Notes: a model not told the origin generated them from the letters alone. A stretch of DNA of 64,000 nt from Demequina sp. NBRC 110056 (GCF_002090155.1 NZ_BBRM01000002.1:124001-188000); one strand, 5' to 3'; shown: positions 53,371-63,130, counted from the first letter of the stretch. Numbers and translations are program-made.

Positions 53371-54528
53371 TCACTCGCACACCACGCCGTCGCCGTCGCG
53401 GTCCGAGTACCACGCGTACTCCGGGTCCTGGTCCCGGTAGTAGGGCCCGAGCCCGCTCGGGAGGTCCTTGCAGTACGGGTAGCGCTCGTCGACGTCGGCC
53501 GTGGTGCCCCCGGTCGTGTTCGCCGGAACGCGCTCCGAGGAGCGCTCGGGAGCCGATCCCACGTTCGAGGCGATCACCGGCTGGTCGCCGGGGCCCGGCA
53601 GCTCCTGTGCCGGGCACGTGTCGAGCACGCGGAGGATCGCGTCGAGCTCCGCCTGGGTGACCCACACCTCGTACTTGGCCTTCACGGCGACCTGACGCGC
53701 GACGTAGTCGCAGCGGAAGGCCCGATGCGACGGGAGCCAGGTGGCGGCATCGCCGTCTCCCTTGGCGCGGTTCGCGCCCGCGTCGACGGGCTCGAGGTTG
53801 AGAGGGTCGTTCGCGAAGGCGACGCGCTTGGCGAACTCCCACGACGCGGCTCCCTTGACCCACGCGTCCGACAGCGCGACAAGGTGGTCGACGTCGACCT
53901 CGCTCGCGCCGCCGCGTTCGACGCGGATCACGGAGCCCGTGAACGGGTCCGCGAGCTCGCCCGACAGCACCGTGCAGGAGCCGGACATCTCGCGGTCGGT
54001 CAGGCGCAGGCGCAGCATGTCGTTGCGCGTGTCGCACCCGTTGCGATCCACGTCGATCCACCCCGAGCCGAACTCGTCGCGGTCGTAGCCTGTGCGCGGG
54101 GCGCGTCCCTTGACCTCGAGCCGCAGCGCGGCCGCGTGGGCCGAGCCGTAGGCGGGGCGATCGGTGTCCGCGGCCTGCTCGGCGCTGGGACCGGGGAGCG
54201 CCGATGCGCTCGCTGAGGGCGTCGCACCTGTGGCGCTCGGAGCGGCGCTGGGGACGGCCGTCGGGGTGGGGGAGACCGCGGGCGCTGGCGTCGCCATGGC
54301 AGCGGCGACGGCTGCCTGATCCTCGCGGCCGTCGACCCCGGCGGCCAGGCTGGGCGCGAGCACCCCGAGGAACGCGGGGATCGCGACGGCGGTCGCGACC
54401 ACCTTGAGCCAGACGGGTGCTCCGCGGCGCAGCCACAGGAGGACGACGCCTGGCACCAGGCACAGCATGAAGCCGACGATGATGGCGGGCCAGCTCGTCC
54501 ACCATGTGCGTGCTGCTGCCACGACCAC
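53371..54528 (-). CDS. Membrane-anchored HNH nuclease (DUF1524) with excalibur domain
   Basis: The 385-residue protein has two N-terminal helices (about 12-30 and 40-62), a Thr/Pro/Ala-rich linker (about 75-120), a DUF1524-type HNH region (about 130-285; VDVDHLVALSDAWVKGA, NLEPVDAGANRAKGDGDAATW) and a C-terminal excalibur motif (CKDLPSGLGPY... DRDGDGVVCE), a calcium-binding module of surface proteins. It is probably a secreted or surface nuclease. GTG with GAGGGGA upstream. Confidence 0.87.
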   Translation of the reverse strand: MVVAAARTWWTSWPAIIVGFMLCLVPGVVLLWLRRGAPVWLKVVATAVAIPAFLGVLAPSLAAGVDGREDQAAVAAAMATPAPAVSPTPTAVPSAAPSATGATPSASASALPGPSAEQAADTDRPAYGSAHAAALRLEVKGRAPRTGYDRDEFGSGWIDVDRNGCDTRNDMLRLRLTDREMSGSCTVLSGELADPFTGSVIRVERGGASEVDVDHLVALSDAWVKGAASWEFAKRVAFANDPLNLEPVDAGANRAKGDGDAATWLPSHRAFRCDYVARQVAVKAKYEVWVTQAELDAILRVLDTCPAQELPGPGDQPVIASNVGSAPERSSERVPANTTGGTTADVDERYPYCKDLPSGLGPYYRDQDPEYAWYSDRDGDGVVCE

Positions 54529-54623
54529 TCCCCTCAGAGCTGAGAACGGTCGACCGTAACCCGGTTATCGCATCGGCCCCAAGCGGACGTGGGAAAGTCC
54601 ACCCGCCACGGCCGCGAGACGAG

Positions 54624-56426
54624 TCAGCGGCGCTGGTAGATGTCCGCGATGACGTCCTTGAAGTGCTCTGCGACCACCCGGCGGCGCACCTTGAGCGCCG
54701 CCGAGAGCTCGCCGGCCTGCTCGGTGAGCTCGTGGGGCAGCACGCGCCACTCGCGGATCGACTCGGCCCTGGACACGAGCGCGTTGGCGCGGTCCACCGC
54801 AGCCTGGAGGTGGGCGCGCACGTCGGGGTGGCGGATCGCCTCGGGCAGCGTGAGGCTGGGCAGGCCGCGGGCCTGGAGCCACGCGGGCAGCATCGCCTCG
54901 TCCAGCGCGATGAGCGCGCCGATGAACGGCTTGTCGTCCCCGACCACCACGACCTCCTGCACCAGGGCGTCGGGGCGGATCGCATCCTCGAGGGTCGCCG
55001 GCTGGACGTTCTTGCCGCCCGCGGTGATGAGGATCTCCTTCTTGCGGCCCGTGATGGCGAGGTAGCCGTCCTCGTCGATCGCGCCGAGGTCTCCGGTCCG
55101 GTACCAGCCGTCGTCCATGACGGCGGCTGTGTCCTCGGGGCGCCCGTAGTAGCCGGCGAAGACGTTGGGTCCCTTCGCGAGCACCTCGCCGTCCTCGGCG
55201 ATGCGTGCCGAGCAGCCGGGATAGGGGATGCCGACGGTGCCGGGGCGCGGCTGCGACGGCGGGTTGCAGGTGAGCGGCGCGGCGGTCTCCGTCGCGCCAT
55301 AGCCCTCCATGACCGTCACGCCCAGGCCCAGGTAGAAGCGGGCCAGCTCGGGGTCGAGCCGCGAGCCGCCGCAGACGACGTACCTCAAGTTGCCGCCGAG
55401 CGCCTCGCGGACCTTGTCGAGGATCAGCAGGTCGGCGGCGCGTGCCTTGATGGCGTGCCAGGACGTGGGCGGCTCGCCGGCCAGACGCAGGTCGGACGTC
55501 CGCCGCGACATGCCCGTCGCGAAGGAGAACAGCCGGTGCTTGATCTTGCTGTCCGCGCGCTGCTCGACCACGTTGTAGAAGGTCTCGAGCACCCGCGGCA
55601 CCGCCATCATCCACGTGGGCCGGAAGGTGCGCAGGTCCTCGGCCAGCGTCTTGGTCGAGGGCGCGAAGCCCACGACAGCCCCGCACGCGAGGCCGAGGAT
55701 CTGGATGTGTCGCGCGAGCACGTGCGCGAGCGGGAGGAAGAGCAGGATCCGCGGCTCGCCGTGCGCGAGGGTGCCGAAGTCGGGGTGGGCCGAGGCGTTG
55801 AGCGCGTGCTCGACGAAGTTGCGGTGCGTCAGCGCGACGCCGCGCGGCTCTCCGGTGGTGCCCGAGGTGTACACGATGGTCGCGATGTCGTCGGCACGGA
55901 CGTCGGCGCCGCGCGACGCCAGGTCGGCGTCGGACACGGACGCGCCCGCGCTGGTCAGGACGTCGATCGCACCGCGCTCCGCGGCGTCCAGGTGGAGAAC
56001 TTGAGGGGCGTCGTCCAGCTCCGACAGCACCCGCACCTGCTCGTCGGTCTCGCCGATCGCGAGGGCGAGCGTGGCGTCCCGGTGGATGCCTGCGACCTGC
56101 GCGGCGGACGCGGTGGGGTAGATCGGCACCGTGACCGCTCCTGCCGTCTGGATCGCGAAGTCGAGCGCGGCCCATTCGTGGCGCGTGGAGGCCTGCAGCC
56201 CTACACGGGCGCCGGGAGCCACGCCCTGGGCGACGAGCCCCTTGGCGAGGGTGACCACCTGCGCGTGGAAGTCCTGGAGCGACACCTCGGTCCATGCATC
56301 GCCGTCGCCCTTGAAGGCGGAGTAGGCGCGGTCGGGGAACTCGGCGGCGCGCTCGGCGAGGAACGTGGCGAGCGTGGTCGTGTCGTCGATGGTGACGATG
56401 GCGGGAGTGTGCGTCTCGGTGCGCAT
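54624..56426 (-). CDS. Long-chain fatty acid-CoA ligase
   Basis: The 600-residue adenylating enzyme activates fatty acids via acyl-AMP to acyl-CoA. The AMP-binding motif TIVYTSGTTGEPRGV, YGATETAA, WYRTGDLG and the C-terminal KKEILITAGGKNV are present. It belongs to the FadD15-like group. TAGACT six bases before the ATG suggests a leaderless transcript. Confidence 0.93.
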   Translation of the reverse strand: MRTETHTPAIVTIDDTTTLATFLAERAAEFPDRAYSAFKGDGDAWTEVSLQDFHAQVVTLAKGLVAQGVAPGARVGLQASTRHEWAALDFAIQTAGAVTVPIYPTASAAQVAGIHRDATLALAIGETDEQVRVLSELDDAPQVLHLDAAERGAIDVLTSAGASVSDADLASRGADVRADDIATIVYTSGTTGEPRGVALTHRNFVEHALNASAHPDFGTLAHGEPRILLFLPLAHVLARHIQILGLACGAVVGFAPSTKTLAEDLRTFRPTWMMAVPRVLETFYNVVEQRADSKIKHRLFSFATGMSRRTSDLRLAGEPPTSWHAIKARAADLLILDKVREALGGNLRYVVCGGSRLDPELARFYLGLGVTVMEGYGATETAAPLTCNPPSQPRPGTVGIPYPGCSARIAEDGEVLAKGPNVFAGYYGRPEDTAAVMDDGWYRTGDLGAIDEDGYLAITGRKKEILITAGGKNVQPATLEDAIRPDALVQEVVVVGDDKPFIGALIALDEAMLPAWLQARGLPSLTLPEAIRHPDVRAHLQAAVDRANALVSRAESIREWRVLPHELTEQAGELSAALKVRRRVVAEHFKDVIADIYQRR

Positions 56427-56590
56427 GACACCAGTCTAGGGGCCAACCTACGGTTCCGTAACTTCAGTCGACGCGGCCGTCACGGGTCCCGCGCGATAGA
56501 ATCGCGGCGCCGCTCGGATGCCAGGACCGTGACGCACCGTCGGCGCCCTGCGCCGCGTCGCGCCCCGCCCCGAGGAGATCCAGCACCCCC

Positions 56591-58315
56591 ATGAAGCCCC
56601 TGTTCCGAGCAGCCGCGCGCCGGCTCGCCGCGCCGCGCGGCCAGTCCGCGATCACGGTGTGGCTGGTGGTGCTGCTGGTCTCAGGCCAGGGCTTCCGCTA
56701 CCTCATCGGCCTGCCGGCCTTCGCGGTGCTCGCGGTGCTCACGATCGTCGCCGTCGGCGTGAGCTTCCGCCCCACCTGGCGCGACCTGCGGCCACCCCTG
56801 CTCGTCGGCGCGTTCGTGGGCCTCGCGACCCTGTCGGTGCTGTGGTCCTCGTCCCGCCTCGTCACCCTCGTCGCGGCGCTGCTCATGGCCGCCACGACCT
56901 TCGTCGCGATCGTCACGGCACGAGGCTCGACCGCGACCGAGTTCATGGTGCGGCTGTTCCGCGGCCTCCAGATCAGCCTCGCGATCGGCATCGTCTTCGA
57001 GCTGTTCATCGCCGTGCTGTTCCTCGGCACGGTGTCGCCCGCCGTCAACGACCTCGTCGCGCTCGGCGGCGACGCGGGCGGCGTCAAGTTCGTCGCGTGG
57101 TCCGATGGGCTGCTGTTCCAGGGCGGGCCCATCCAGGGCTTCGTCGGCAACCGCAACCCGTTCGGCGCGATCGCGATCACCCTGGCGATCGTGACGTTCA
57201 TCCTCATGATGGAGCGGCGCATCGGCAAGGTCGAGGGCTGGATCACCCTCGGTGCCGCGATCTTCGTGCACCTGTTCACGCAGTCCGCGACCGTCACGGC
57301 CGCGGCGGTCTACCTCGTCGCCCTGACGCTCGGCGCGCTCGCCATCAGGAGGGTGTCGTTCCGCTGGAAGCGCGTCCTGTCCTTCTCGATCCTCGCGGTC
57401 AGCGCCGTGGGCGCGATCCTGACGATCCGGTTCTCCGAGGCGATCTTCACCGCGCTCGGGCGCGACTCCGACCTCACGAGCCGTACCGAGATCTGGGAGG
57501 ACGTCCTCGACTACGCGGTGCAACGCCCCGAGGGCTGGGGCTTCGTCGGCTACTGGCCGATCTGGCAGTACCCGTACTCCGAGATCGGCACCGAGGTGAA
57601 GTGGGTGCGGCCCACCCACGCCCACAACGCCTTCCTCGACGTCTGGCTGCAGCTCGGGCTCATCGGCCTCGTCCTGCTCGTCGCGATGGTGCTGCTGCTG
57701 TTCGGCAGCACCTGGCGATTGGTGGAGCGCGCCGGCACCGGGGACACCTACATCCCGCTGGGCTGGGCGCTGCTCACCGTCTTCCTGTCGATGCAGGCGC
57801 TCACCGAGTCCCGGCTGCTGGTCGAGAGCGGCTGGTACCTGCTCGTGGCGCTGTACTGCCTCGGGCCGCCCGTGTTCAGGCTCACGATCGTCGACCCGGA
57901 GATGGTGCACTCAGGCGTGCGCCGCAAGGACCGCCGCATCGCCGGCAAGGTGACGGTGTTCTCGGGAGTCGACCACGTCATGCTCGCGATGCCTCCGGGT
58001 TCTCAGGACTCGGCTCGCCAGTTCTATGGCGAGGTGCTGGGCATGGTGGAGATGGACTGCCCGGAGCCGATGCGCTCGCAGGGCGGGTGCTGCTTCGAGA
58101 CGGGTGACGTGGTGCTGCACCTGGGAGCCGCTGACGACTTCGTGCCGGCGACCATGGCGCATCCCGCGATCATGGTCGAGGACCTCGACGCGCTGCAGGC
58201 CGCCCTCGAGGAGCACGGCTACGCGTGCCGCCGTTCGGAGAGCGCGCACCCGGGCATCGAGCGCTTCCACACCCGCGACATCTTCGGCAACCGGCTCGAG
58301 TTCCAGCAGGCGTAG
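56591..58315 (+). CDS. O-antigen-ligase-like membrane protein fused to a VOC domain
   Basis: The 574-residue frame holds about ten helices (residues 15-430) with the large extracytoplasmic loop of Wzy/WaaL polymerase-ligases (GNRNPFGAIAI near 186, HAHNAFLDVWLQLG near 341), then, without any stop, a complete VOC/glyoxalase domain (about 456-574; FSGVDHVMLAMPPGSQDSARQFYGEVLGM, DIFGNRLEFQQ). The GTG at 57950 (residue 454) looks like the original start of a separate VOC gene. So either a true fusion or a lost stop codon. Two predicted products joined in one frame. Confidence 0.85.
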   Translation: MKPLFRAAARRLAAPRGQSAITVWLVVLLVSGQGFRYLIGLPAFAVLAVLTIVAVGVSFRPTWRDLRPPLLVGAFVGLATLSVLWSSSRLVTLVAALLMAATTFVAIVTARGSTATEFMVRLFRGLQISLAIGIVFELFIAVLFLGTVSPAVNDLVALGGDAGGVKFVAWSDGLLFQGGPIQGFVGNRNPFGAIAITLAIVTFILMMERRIGKVEGWITLGAAIFVHLFTQSATVTAAAVYLVALTLGALAIRRVSFRWKRVLSFSILAVSAVGAILTIRFSEAIFTALGRDSDLTSRTEIWEDVLDYAVQRPEGWGFVGYWPIWQYPYSEIGTEVKWVRPTHAHNAFLDVWLQLGLIGLVLLVAMVLLLFGSTWRLVERAGTGDTYIPLGWALLTVFLSMQALTESRLLVESGWYLLVALYCLGPPVFRLTIVDPEMVHSGVRRKDRRIAGKVTVFSGVDHVMLAMPPGSQDSARQFYGEVLGMVEMDCPEPMRSQGGCCFETGDVVLHLGAADDFVPATMAHPAIMVEDLDALQAALEEHGYACRRSESAHPGIERFHTRDIFGNRLEFQQA

Positions 58316-58408
58316 CTCCATGAGGGCCGCAGGGCGGCCCGCGCGGCCGTAGCGGCGCCGATGCGCGGGTGGGACGCTCGAGTCAGTCGCTCGAGTCAGT
58401 CGCTCTGG

Positions 58409-60103
58409 TCAGTCGCCCGACCGGTTGGCGGCGGCGAGACCCTGGGCGATCTGCGCGAGCAGCCGGGGCGTGTCGTCGCGCGGCACGACGGCCTCGATCA
58501 GCACCGCGCGATCGGTGGCGACCGTAGCCGTCGCGAGCGCCTCGTCCAGCTCGGCGATCGTCGAGGCGCGGCACACCTCGACCGGGGTCTCGGGGCCGAG
58601 CGCGGCGCAGACCGCGCCCCAGTCCCACGCCGCGATGTCCTGGTAGACGGCGTCGGGGCTCTGGATCGCCCGCTCGACCGTGTAGCCGCCGTTGTTGATC
58701 ACGACGATCACGGGAGCGAGGCCGCGCGCAAGGATGGTGCCGAGCTCCTGGATGGTGAGCTGGGCCGATCCGTCGCCGATGAGGAGCACCGCGCGCTGGT
58801 CGGGCCGCCCGAGCCCCGCGCCGAGCGTCGCCGGGAGCGTGAAGCCGATCGAGGACCAGATCGGCTGGCCCAGCAGGTCGCATCCACGCGGCAGGTCGAG
58901 CTCGAGCGCCCCGTAGAAGGCCGTGCCGGCCTCCGCGATCACGAGGGTGTCCTCCGGGATCCAGGCCTCGAGAGCGGGCCACAGCTGCGCGTGCGTGAGG
59001 TCGCCGCCGTCGCCGGCGGCGGGCCGCGGAGGCCGCGGGTGGTCGTAGGACTCGTCGGGCAGACCCAGCCCGGAGACGACCCGCGCGAGCGCCGCGAGAG
59101 AGTCGGACAGGTCGATGTCGTCGTAGTGCGCGCGCCCGATTCGCGCGCTGCGCAGGCTCAGCTCGATCGCGCCGGCGGCATCGAAGCGGTGGCTGAAGCC
59201 GCCGGTGAGGAGGTCGGACAGCACCGTGCCGGCGAGCACCAGGGGAGCGGCGTCGTCCACCGCGACGCGGGTGGCCTCGTTGGGGGTGAAGGCTCCCACG
59301 TACGTGCCGAGGCTGTGCGGGTGAGCCTCGTCGATGATCGCCTTCGAGCCCGACTGCGACGCGACCCGCACGCCGGGGACGTCCGCGATGCGGCGCAGCT
59401 GCGGCTCGAGGTGGCGGCGGTGCAGCTTGGGCCCGGCGAGCACGGTGACGGCGCGCGCGCCGGCGAGCGCCTGGGCGAGGGCCTGCTCGAACTGCGCGAG
59501 ACCAGCCGCGTCGGACGCGGGCCGCTCGAGCGGCGCCGCCAGCGGCGCCGCGTCGATGGGCGCCGTCGCGACGTCCGTGGGAACGGCCAGGTAGACCGGC
59601 TTGGAGGTGCGCAGCGCCTCGGTGAGGATGCGGTCGATGGTGACGCCCGCATCGGCCGTCCGCAGGGTGGCGGCGGCAGCCGTCACCTCCCGGTACATGG
59701 CCTCGAAGTGGTCGGACCGGCCGTCGGCGAGGGTGTGATGCAGGAGGGCGCTGCCGTCGAGCGCCGCGGTCGAGGCGGTGCCCGTGATCTGCACCACGGG
59801 GACGTCCTCGGCGAACGCGCCGGCGATGCCGTTGATCGCGGATAGCTCGCCGACGCCGAGCGTGGTGACCACGGCGGCCACGCCGCGTCGCACGCGCGCG
59901 TCGCCGTCGGCGGCGTAGGCGGCGTTGAGCTCGTTGGCGGTGCCGACCCACGTGAGCGACCCGTCGGCGAGCATGAGGTCGAGCAGCGTCAGGTTGAAGT
60001 CGCCGGGCAGCCCGAACAGGTGGCTGACGCCCAGCTGCCTGAGGCGGGCGGCGAGGTAGGCGCCGACCGTCGTGGTCCCGGGTGCTGAGGTGTCGCTGTC
60101 CAT
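58409..60103 (-). CDS. Pyruvate decarboxylase / indolepyruvate decarboxylase family protein
   Basis: The 564-residue TPP enzyme has the family's adjacent His pair in SALLHHTLADG (about 120-121), N-terminal Glu in NELNAAYAADG, and the cofactor-binding GDGSAQLTIQE...NNGGYT. It decarboxylates pyruvate or a related 2-oxo acid to aldehyde. It is distinct from acetolactate synthase by the His pair. No adjacent alcohol dehydrogenase. ATG at 60103. Confidence 0.88.
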   Translation of the reverse strand: MDSDTSAPGTTTVGAYLAARLRQLGVSHLFGLPGDFNLTLLDLMLADGSLTWVGTANELNAAYAADGDARVRRGVAAVVTTLGVGELSAINGIAGAFAEDVPVVQITGTASTAALDGSALLHHTLADGRSDHFEAMYREVTAAAATLRTADAGVTIDRILTEALRTSKPVYLAVPTDVATAPIDAAPLAAPLERPASDAAGLAQFEQALAQALAGARAVTVLAGPKLHRRHLEPQLRRIADVPGVRVASQSGSKAIIDEAHPHSLGTYVGAFTPNEATRVAVDDAAPLVLAGTVLSDLLTGGFSHRFDAAGAIELSLRSARIGRAHYDDIDLSDSLAALARVVSGLGLPDESYDHPRPPRPAAGDGGDLTHAQLWPALEAWIPEDTLVIAEAGTAFYGALELDLPRGCDLLGQPIWSSIGFTLPATLGAGLGRPDQRAVLLIGDGSAQLTIQELGTILARGLAPVIVVINNGGYTVERAIQSPDAVYQDIAAWDWGAVCAALGPETPVEVCRASTIAELDEALATATVATDRAVLIEAVVPRDDTPRLLAQIAQGLAAANRSGD

Positions 60104-60185
60104 GACCCCATCGAATCACGGCACGAGGACCGGCGTGCGGGACCCTCGGAGCGTCCGCCCTCGGCGGCGGTCGGCGGGTCCGCGC

Positions 60186-61001
60186 TCAGTGGTGCTTGGC
60201 CTTGCGCGCCGCCTTCTTCTCGTCGTCCTTGCGGGCCTTCTCCGCCTTCTTGTGCTCGGAGGCCGCCCAGGCGGCGGCACCGACGATGCCAGCACCGTTG
60301 AGGAGTTCGGCAGGGATGATCGGCGCACGCAGGGTCAGGTGCGGCAGGAACATGTGGTGGGACTTCGACACGCCGCCGCCCACGATGATGAGGTCGGGCC
60401 ACAGCAGCTTCTCGATCTCGGAGTAGTACCGCTGCAGGTTCTTGATCCAGCCGTCCCAGTCGAGCCCCAGGCGCTCTCGCGCGGACTCGGCCGCGGCGAT
60501 CTCCGCGTCCTGGCCGTCGATCTCGATGTGCCCCATCTCGAGATTGGGCACCAGCTGGCCGTCGACGATCATCGCGGTGCCGATGCCGGTCCCGAGCGTC
60601 GTCATGAGGATCACGCCGTCGCGGCCGTGCGCGGCGCCGTGCTTGTACTCGCCGTAGCCGGCGGCGTCCGCGTCGTTCATGACGTAGACGTCGTGGCCGG
60701 CGTAGTCGCGGATCAGCTCGCGCATGTTGGTGCCGATCCACGCGTCGTCGACGTTCGCGGCGGTCTTCACGACGCCGCGCTGCACCACGCCCGGGAACGC
60801 GACGCCGATGGCGGTCTTGCGGCCGGGGGAGAAGCGCGCGATGCACTTCGCGACCGTCCGCGCGACGGCGTCCGGCGTGGACGGGTCAGGCGTGGGGATC
60901 CGGTAGCGCTCCTCGGTGAACTCTCCGGTCTTGAGGTCGACGGGCGCCGCCTTGATGCCCGACCCTCCGATATCGACTCCGATGGCGATGTGCTTGCTCA
61001 T
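60186..61001 (-). CDS. ppgK: Polyphosphate glucokinase
   Basis: The 271-residue ROK protein has the phosphate-binding DIGGSGIK (10-17) and [12 protein letters not shown]. PpgK phosphorylates glucose from polyphosphate or ATP and is typical of actinobacteria. The last 20 residues are Lys/Ala-rich. Its ATG overlaps the map stop (ATGA). Confidence 0.94.
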   Translation of the reverse strand: MSKHIAIGVDIGGSGIKAAPVDLKTGEFTEERYRIPTPDPSTPDAVARTVAKCIARFSPGRKTAIGVAFPGVVQRGVVKTAANVDDAWIGTNMRELIRDYAGHDVYVMNDADAAGYGEYKHGAAHGRDGVILMTTLGTGIGTAMIVDGQLVPNLEMGHIEIDGQDAEIAAAESARERLGLDWDGWIKNLQRYYSEIEKLLWPDLIIVGGGVSKSHHMFLPHLTLRAPIIPAELLNGAGIVGAAAWAASEHKKAEKARKDDEKKAARKAKHH

Positions 61002-61879
61002 GGCAGGGTCAGGACCTCCGGGCCGTCGTCGGTGATGAGGATGGTGTGCTCGAACTGCGCGACCCACGAGCCGTCGTCGGTGACGACCGTCCAGCCGTCG
61101 TCCCACTCGTGGTTGGCCTCCGACCCGGCGCACAGCATCGGCTCCACGGTGAAGACCATGCCGGGCTCGATGACGTCGTCGTGGTGCGGCGCGGCGTCGT
61201 AGTGGGGGATGACCAGCCCGGTGTGGAACGCCGGACCGACGCCGTGGCCGGTGTAGCTGCGCACCGACTCGAAGCCGTGGCGCGCCGCGTACTTCTCGAT
61301 GACGCGGCCGATGACGTTCACCTCGCGGCCGGGCCGGGCCGCCTTGATGCCGCGCATCATCGCCTCGTGCGTGACCTCGACCAGGCTGCGCGCCTGCTCG
61401 GACCCCTCTCCGGCGATGAACGTGCCGCAGTTGTCGCCGTGGACGCCGTTGAGGTACGCCGTGATGTCCACCTTGACGACGTCGCCGTCCTCGACGACGG
61501 TCGAGTCGGGGATGCCGTGGCAGATGACCTCGTTGACGGAGGTGCACAGCGCCTTGGGGAACGGCGGGCGGCCGGCGGAGCCGGGGTAGCCGAGCGTCGA
61601 CGGGTAGGCGCCGTGGTCGAGGACGAACTCGTGGCCGATGCGGTCGAGCTCGTCCGTGGTGACGCCCGGCCGGACGTGGCGTCCGACCTCGGCGAGGGCC
61701 TGGGCGGCGATGCGGGCGCTGATGCGGATGCGCTCGACGGTCTCCTCGCTGTGGACGTCGCCGCCCGACCACTGCGGCGCGCGCTTGCGGCCCACGTAGT
61801 CGGGACGGGCGACGGTCTTGGGGACGTCGCGCCACGGCGACACGGCGCCCTTGGTGATCCTCTCGCGTACCGCGCTCAT
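60998..61879 (-). CDS. map: Methionine aminopeptidase
   Basis: The 293-residue type I enzyme removes initiator Met. Metal ligands Asp138, Asp149, His in YTGHGVG and Glu in VEPML and FEHT are present. The N-terminal extension (about 1-40, [12 protein letters not shown]) marks the type Ic form. Start set at 61879 because TAGACT lies seven bases upstream; ATGs farther upstream are less likely. Confidence 0.94.
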   Translation of the reverse strand: MSAVRERITKGAVSPWRDVPKTVARPDYVGRKRAPQWSGGDVHSEETVERIRISARIAAQALAEVGRHVRPGVTTDELDRIGHEFVLDHGAYPSTLGYPGSAGRPPFPKALCTSVNEVICHGIPDSTVVEDGDVVKVDITAYLNGVHGDNCGTFIAGEGSEQARSLVEVTHEAMMRGIKAARPGREVNVIGRVIEKYAARHGFESVRSYTGHGVGPAFHTGLVIPHYDAAPHHDDVIEPGMVFTVEPMLCAGSEANHEWDDGWTVVTDDGSWVAQFEHTILITDDGPEVLTLP

Positions 61880-61910
61880 GCCTGGCAGTCTATTCATGGA
61901 GGCGAGGCCC

Positions 61911-62114
61911 ATGTCATCTGAGTCCGGTGAGTCAACGCAGTACTGGTTCAACACGCGCACGCGCACGGTCGAGAAGGGTCGGCAGAGCTCGTGGGAGCAC
62001 CTCATGGGCCCCTACGACTCGGAGGCCGAGGCCTCCCGGGCGCTCGAGAAGGCGCAGGAGCGCACCGAGGCGTGGGACGACGACGACGCCGAGTGGCGGG
62101 GAGACAAGGGCTGA
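61911..62114 (+). CDS. Small conserved actinobacterial protein
   Basis: The 67 residues (QYWFNTRTRTVEKGRQSSWEHLMGPYDSEAEASRALEKAQERTEAWDDDD) form a known short actinobacterial protein, sometimes annotated as SPOR-like, that typically lies beside map. Function unknown. ATG with GGAGGC upstream; divergent from map by 31 bases. Confidence 0.83.
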   Translation: MSSESGESTQYWFNTRTRTVEKGRQSSWEHLMGPYDSEAEASRALEKAQERTEAWDDDDAEWRGDKG

Positions 62115-62203
62115 GCCCAGCCCGCGCATCGGCCCTTCCGCCGAGATGACGAGGGGCCCACGATCATCACCATGGGCGACGTGGCGCCGAGGGTGGGGCC
62201 ACT

Positions 62204-62221
62204 CTCGCCTTCTCGGGCGAG
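62204..62221 (-). terminator. Hairpin downstream of panB
   Basis: CTCGCC (62204-62209) pairs with GGCGAG (62216-62221), seven bases beyond the panB stop. An imperfect palindrome with GGTGGGGCCACTCTC follows on the plus strand at 62190-62206. Confidence 0.5.
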
Positions 62222-62227
62222 CGGGTG

Positions 62228-63028
62228 CTACTCGTCGAAGGTGTGGTCCGCCGTGGGGAACGCGCCGCCCTTGACGGCCTCGACGTAGCCGGCCGCGCCG
62301 GCGGCCATCTGCTCGCCCACCTGGGCGAACTGGTGCGAGAAGCTCGGGTGCCAGTCGCCCACGCCGAGCGCGTCGAGCCACACCAGCACCTGGCCGTCGG
62401 TGCCCGAGCCGGCGCCGATGCCGATCGTGGGGATGTCGAGAGCCGCCGTCACCTTCTCGGCGACCGGAGCGATGACCATCTCGAGCACGACGGCGAAGGC
62501 TCCGGCCTCCTGCAGCGCCAGGGCGTCGGCCAGCAGCTCGTCGTAGGCGCCGTGGCCGCGACCCTGGATGCGCCGCCCGCCGAGCGCGTTCTCGGACTGC
62601 GGGGTGAATCCGAGGTGACCGCAGAAGGGGATGCCGGCATCCGTGACGGCCTTGACCTGACGAGCGATGCGCCGCCCGCCCTCGAACTTGATCGCCTGGG
62701 CTCCGGATAGCTTCATCATCCGGATGGACGACTCGACGGCCTGCTCGGGCGAGACCTCGTACGTGCCGAACGGGAGGTCGGCGACGACGAACGAGTGCGG
62801 CGCGCCCTTGGCGACGGCGCGCGCGAACGGGATCATCTCGTCGAGCGTGAGCGGCACGGTCGAGTCGTAGCCGAGCACGTTGTCGCCCAGCGAGTCGCCC
62901 ACGAGGAGCATGTCCACGCCGGCGGCGTCGAAGGCCCGAGCGGTGGGGTAGTCGTAGGCCGTGAGCATGGTGATCTTCTCGCCACGCGCCTTCATGTCCT
63001 TGAAGTGGTGGATGCGAACCGTCTTCAT
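62228..63028 (-). CDS. panB: 3-methyl-2-oxobutanoate hydroxymethyltransferase
   Basis: The 266-residue TIM-barrel enzyme makes ketopantoate for pantothenate and CoA synthesis. MLTAYDYPTARAFDAAG, DSLGDNVLGYDSTVPLTLDEM and FEGGRR are family motifs, with Asp ligands for Mg. TAGAGT seven bases before the ATG suggests a leaderless transcript. It follows nadE after a 129-base gap. Confidence 0.95.
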   Translation of the reverse strand: MKTVRIHHFKDMKARGEKITMLTAYDYPTARAFDAAGVDMLLVGDSLGDNVLGYDSTVPLTLDEMIPFARAVAKGAPHSFVVADLPFGTYEVSPEQAVESSIRMMKLSGAQAIKFEGGRRIARQVKAVTDAGIPFCGHLGFTPQSENALGGRRIQGRGHGAYDELLADALALQEAGAFAVVLEMVIAPVAEKVTAALDIPTIGIGAGSGTDGQVLVWLDALGVGDWHPSFSHQFAQVGEQMAAGAAGYVEAVKGGAFPTADHTFDE

Positions 63029-63066
63029 GGGCTCCACTCTAGGCGGGCCCCGCCACCCGGCCTCCC

Positions 63067-63130
63067 CGCGAAAGTGGGCCCACTTTCGCGTTTCTTGCGC
63101 CTCCGTCATGAAAGTGGGCCCCTTCTCGTG
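63067..63130. repeat. Two related palindromic elements between nadE and panB
   Basis: A perfect 24-bp palindrome (63067-63090) is followed by a 24-base imperfect relative at 63107-63130, exactly 40 bases on. Both centre on GAAAGTGGGCCC. A third weaker relative lies near 62190 on the other side of panB. They may be terminators, operators or extragenic palindromes. Confidence 0.6.

Noticed and set aside
62960-63109. N-terminal extension of panB to 63109
   Set aside because: The extra residues are encoded by the palindromic intergenic elements and do not resemble PanB; the ATG at 63028 has a -10 box at leaderless spacing.
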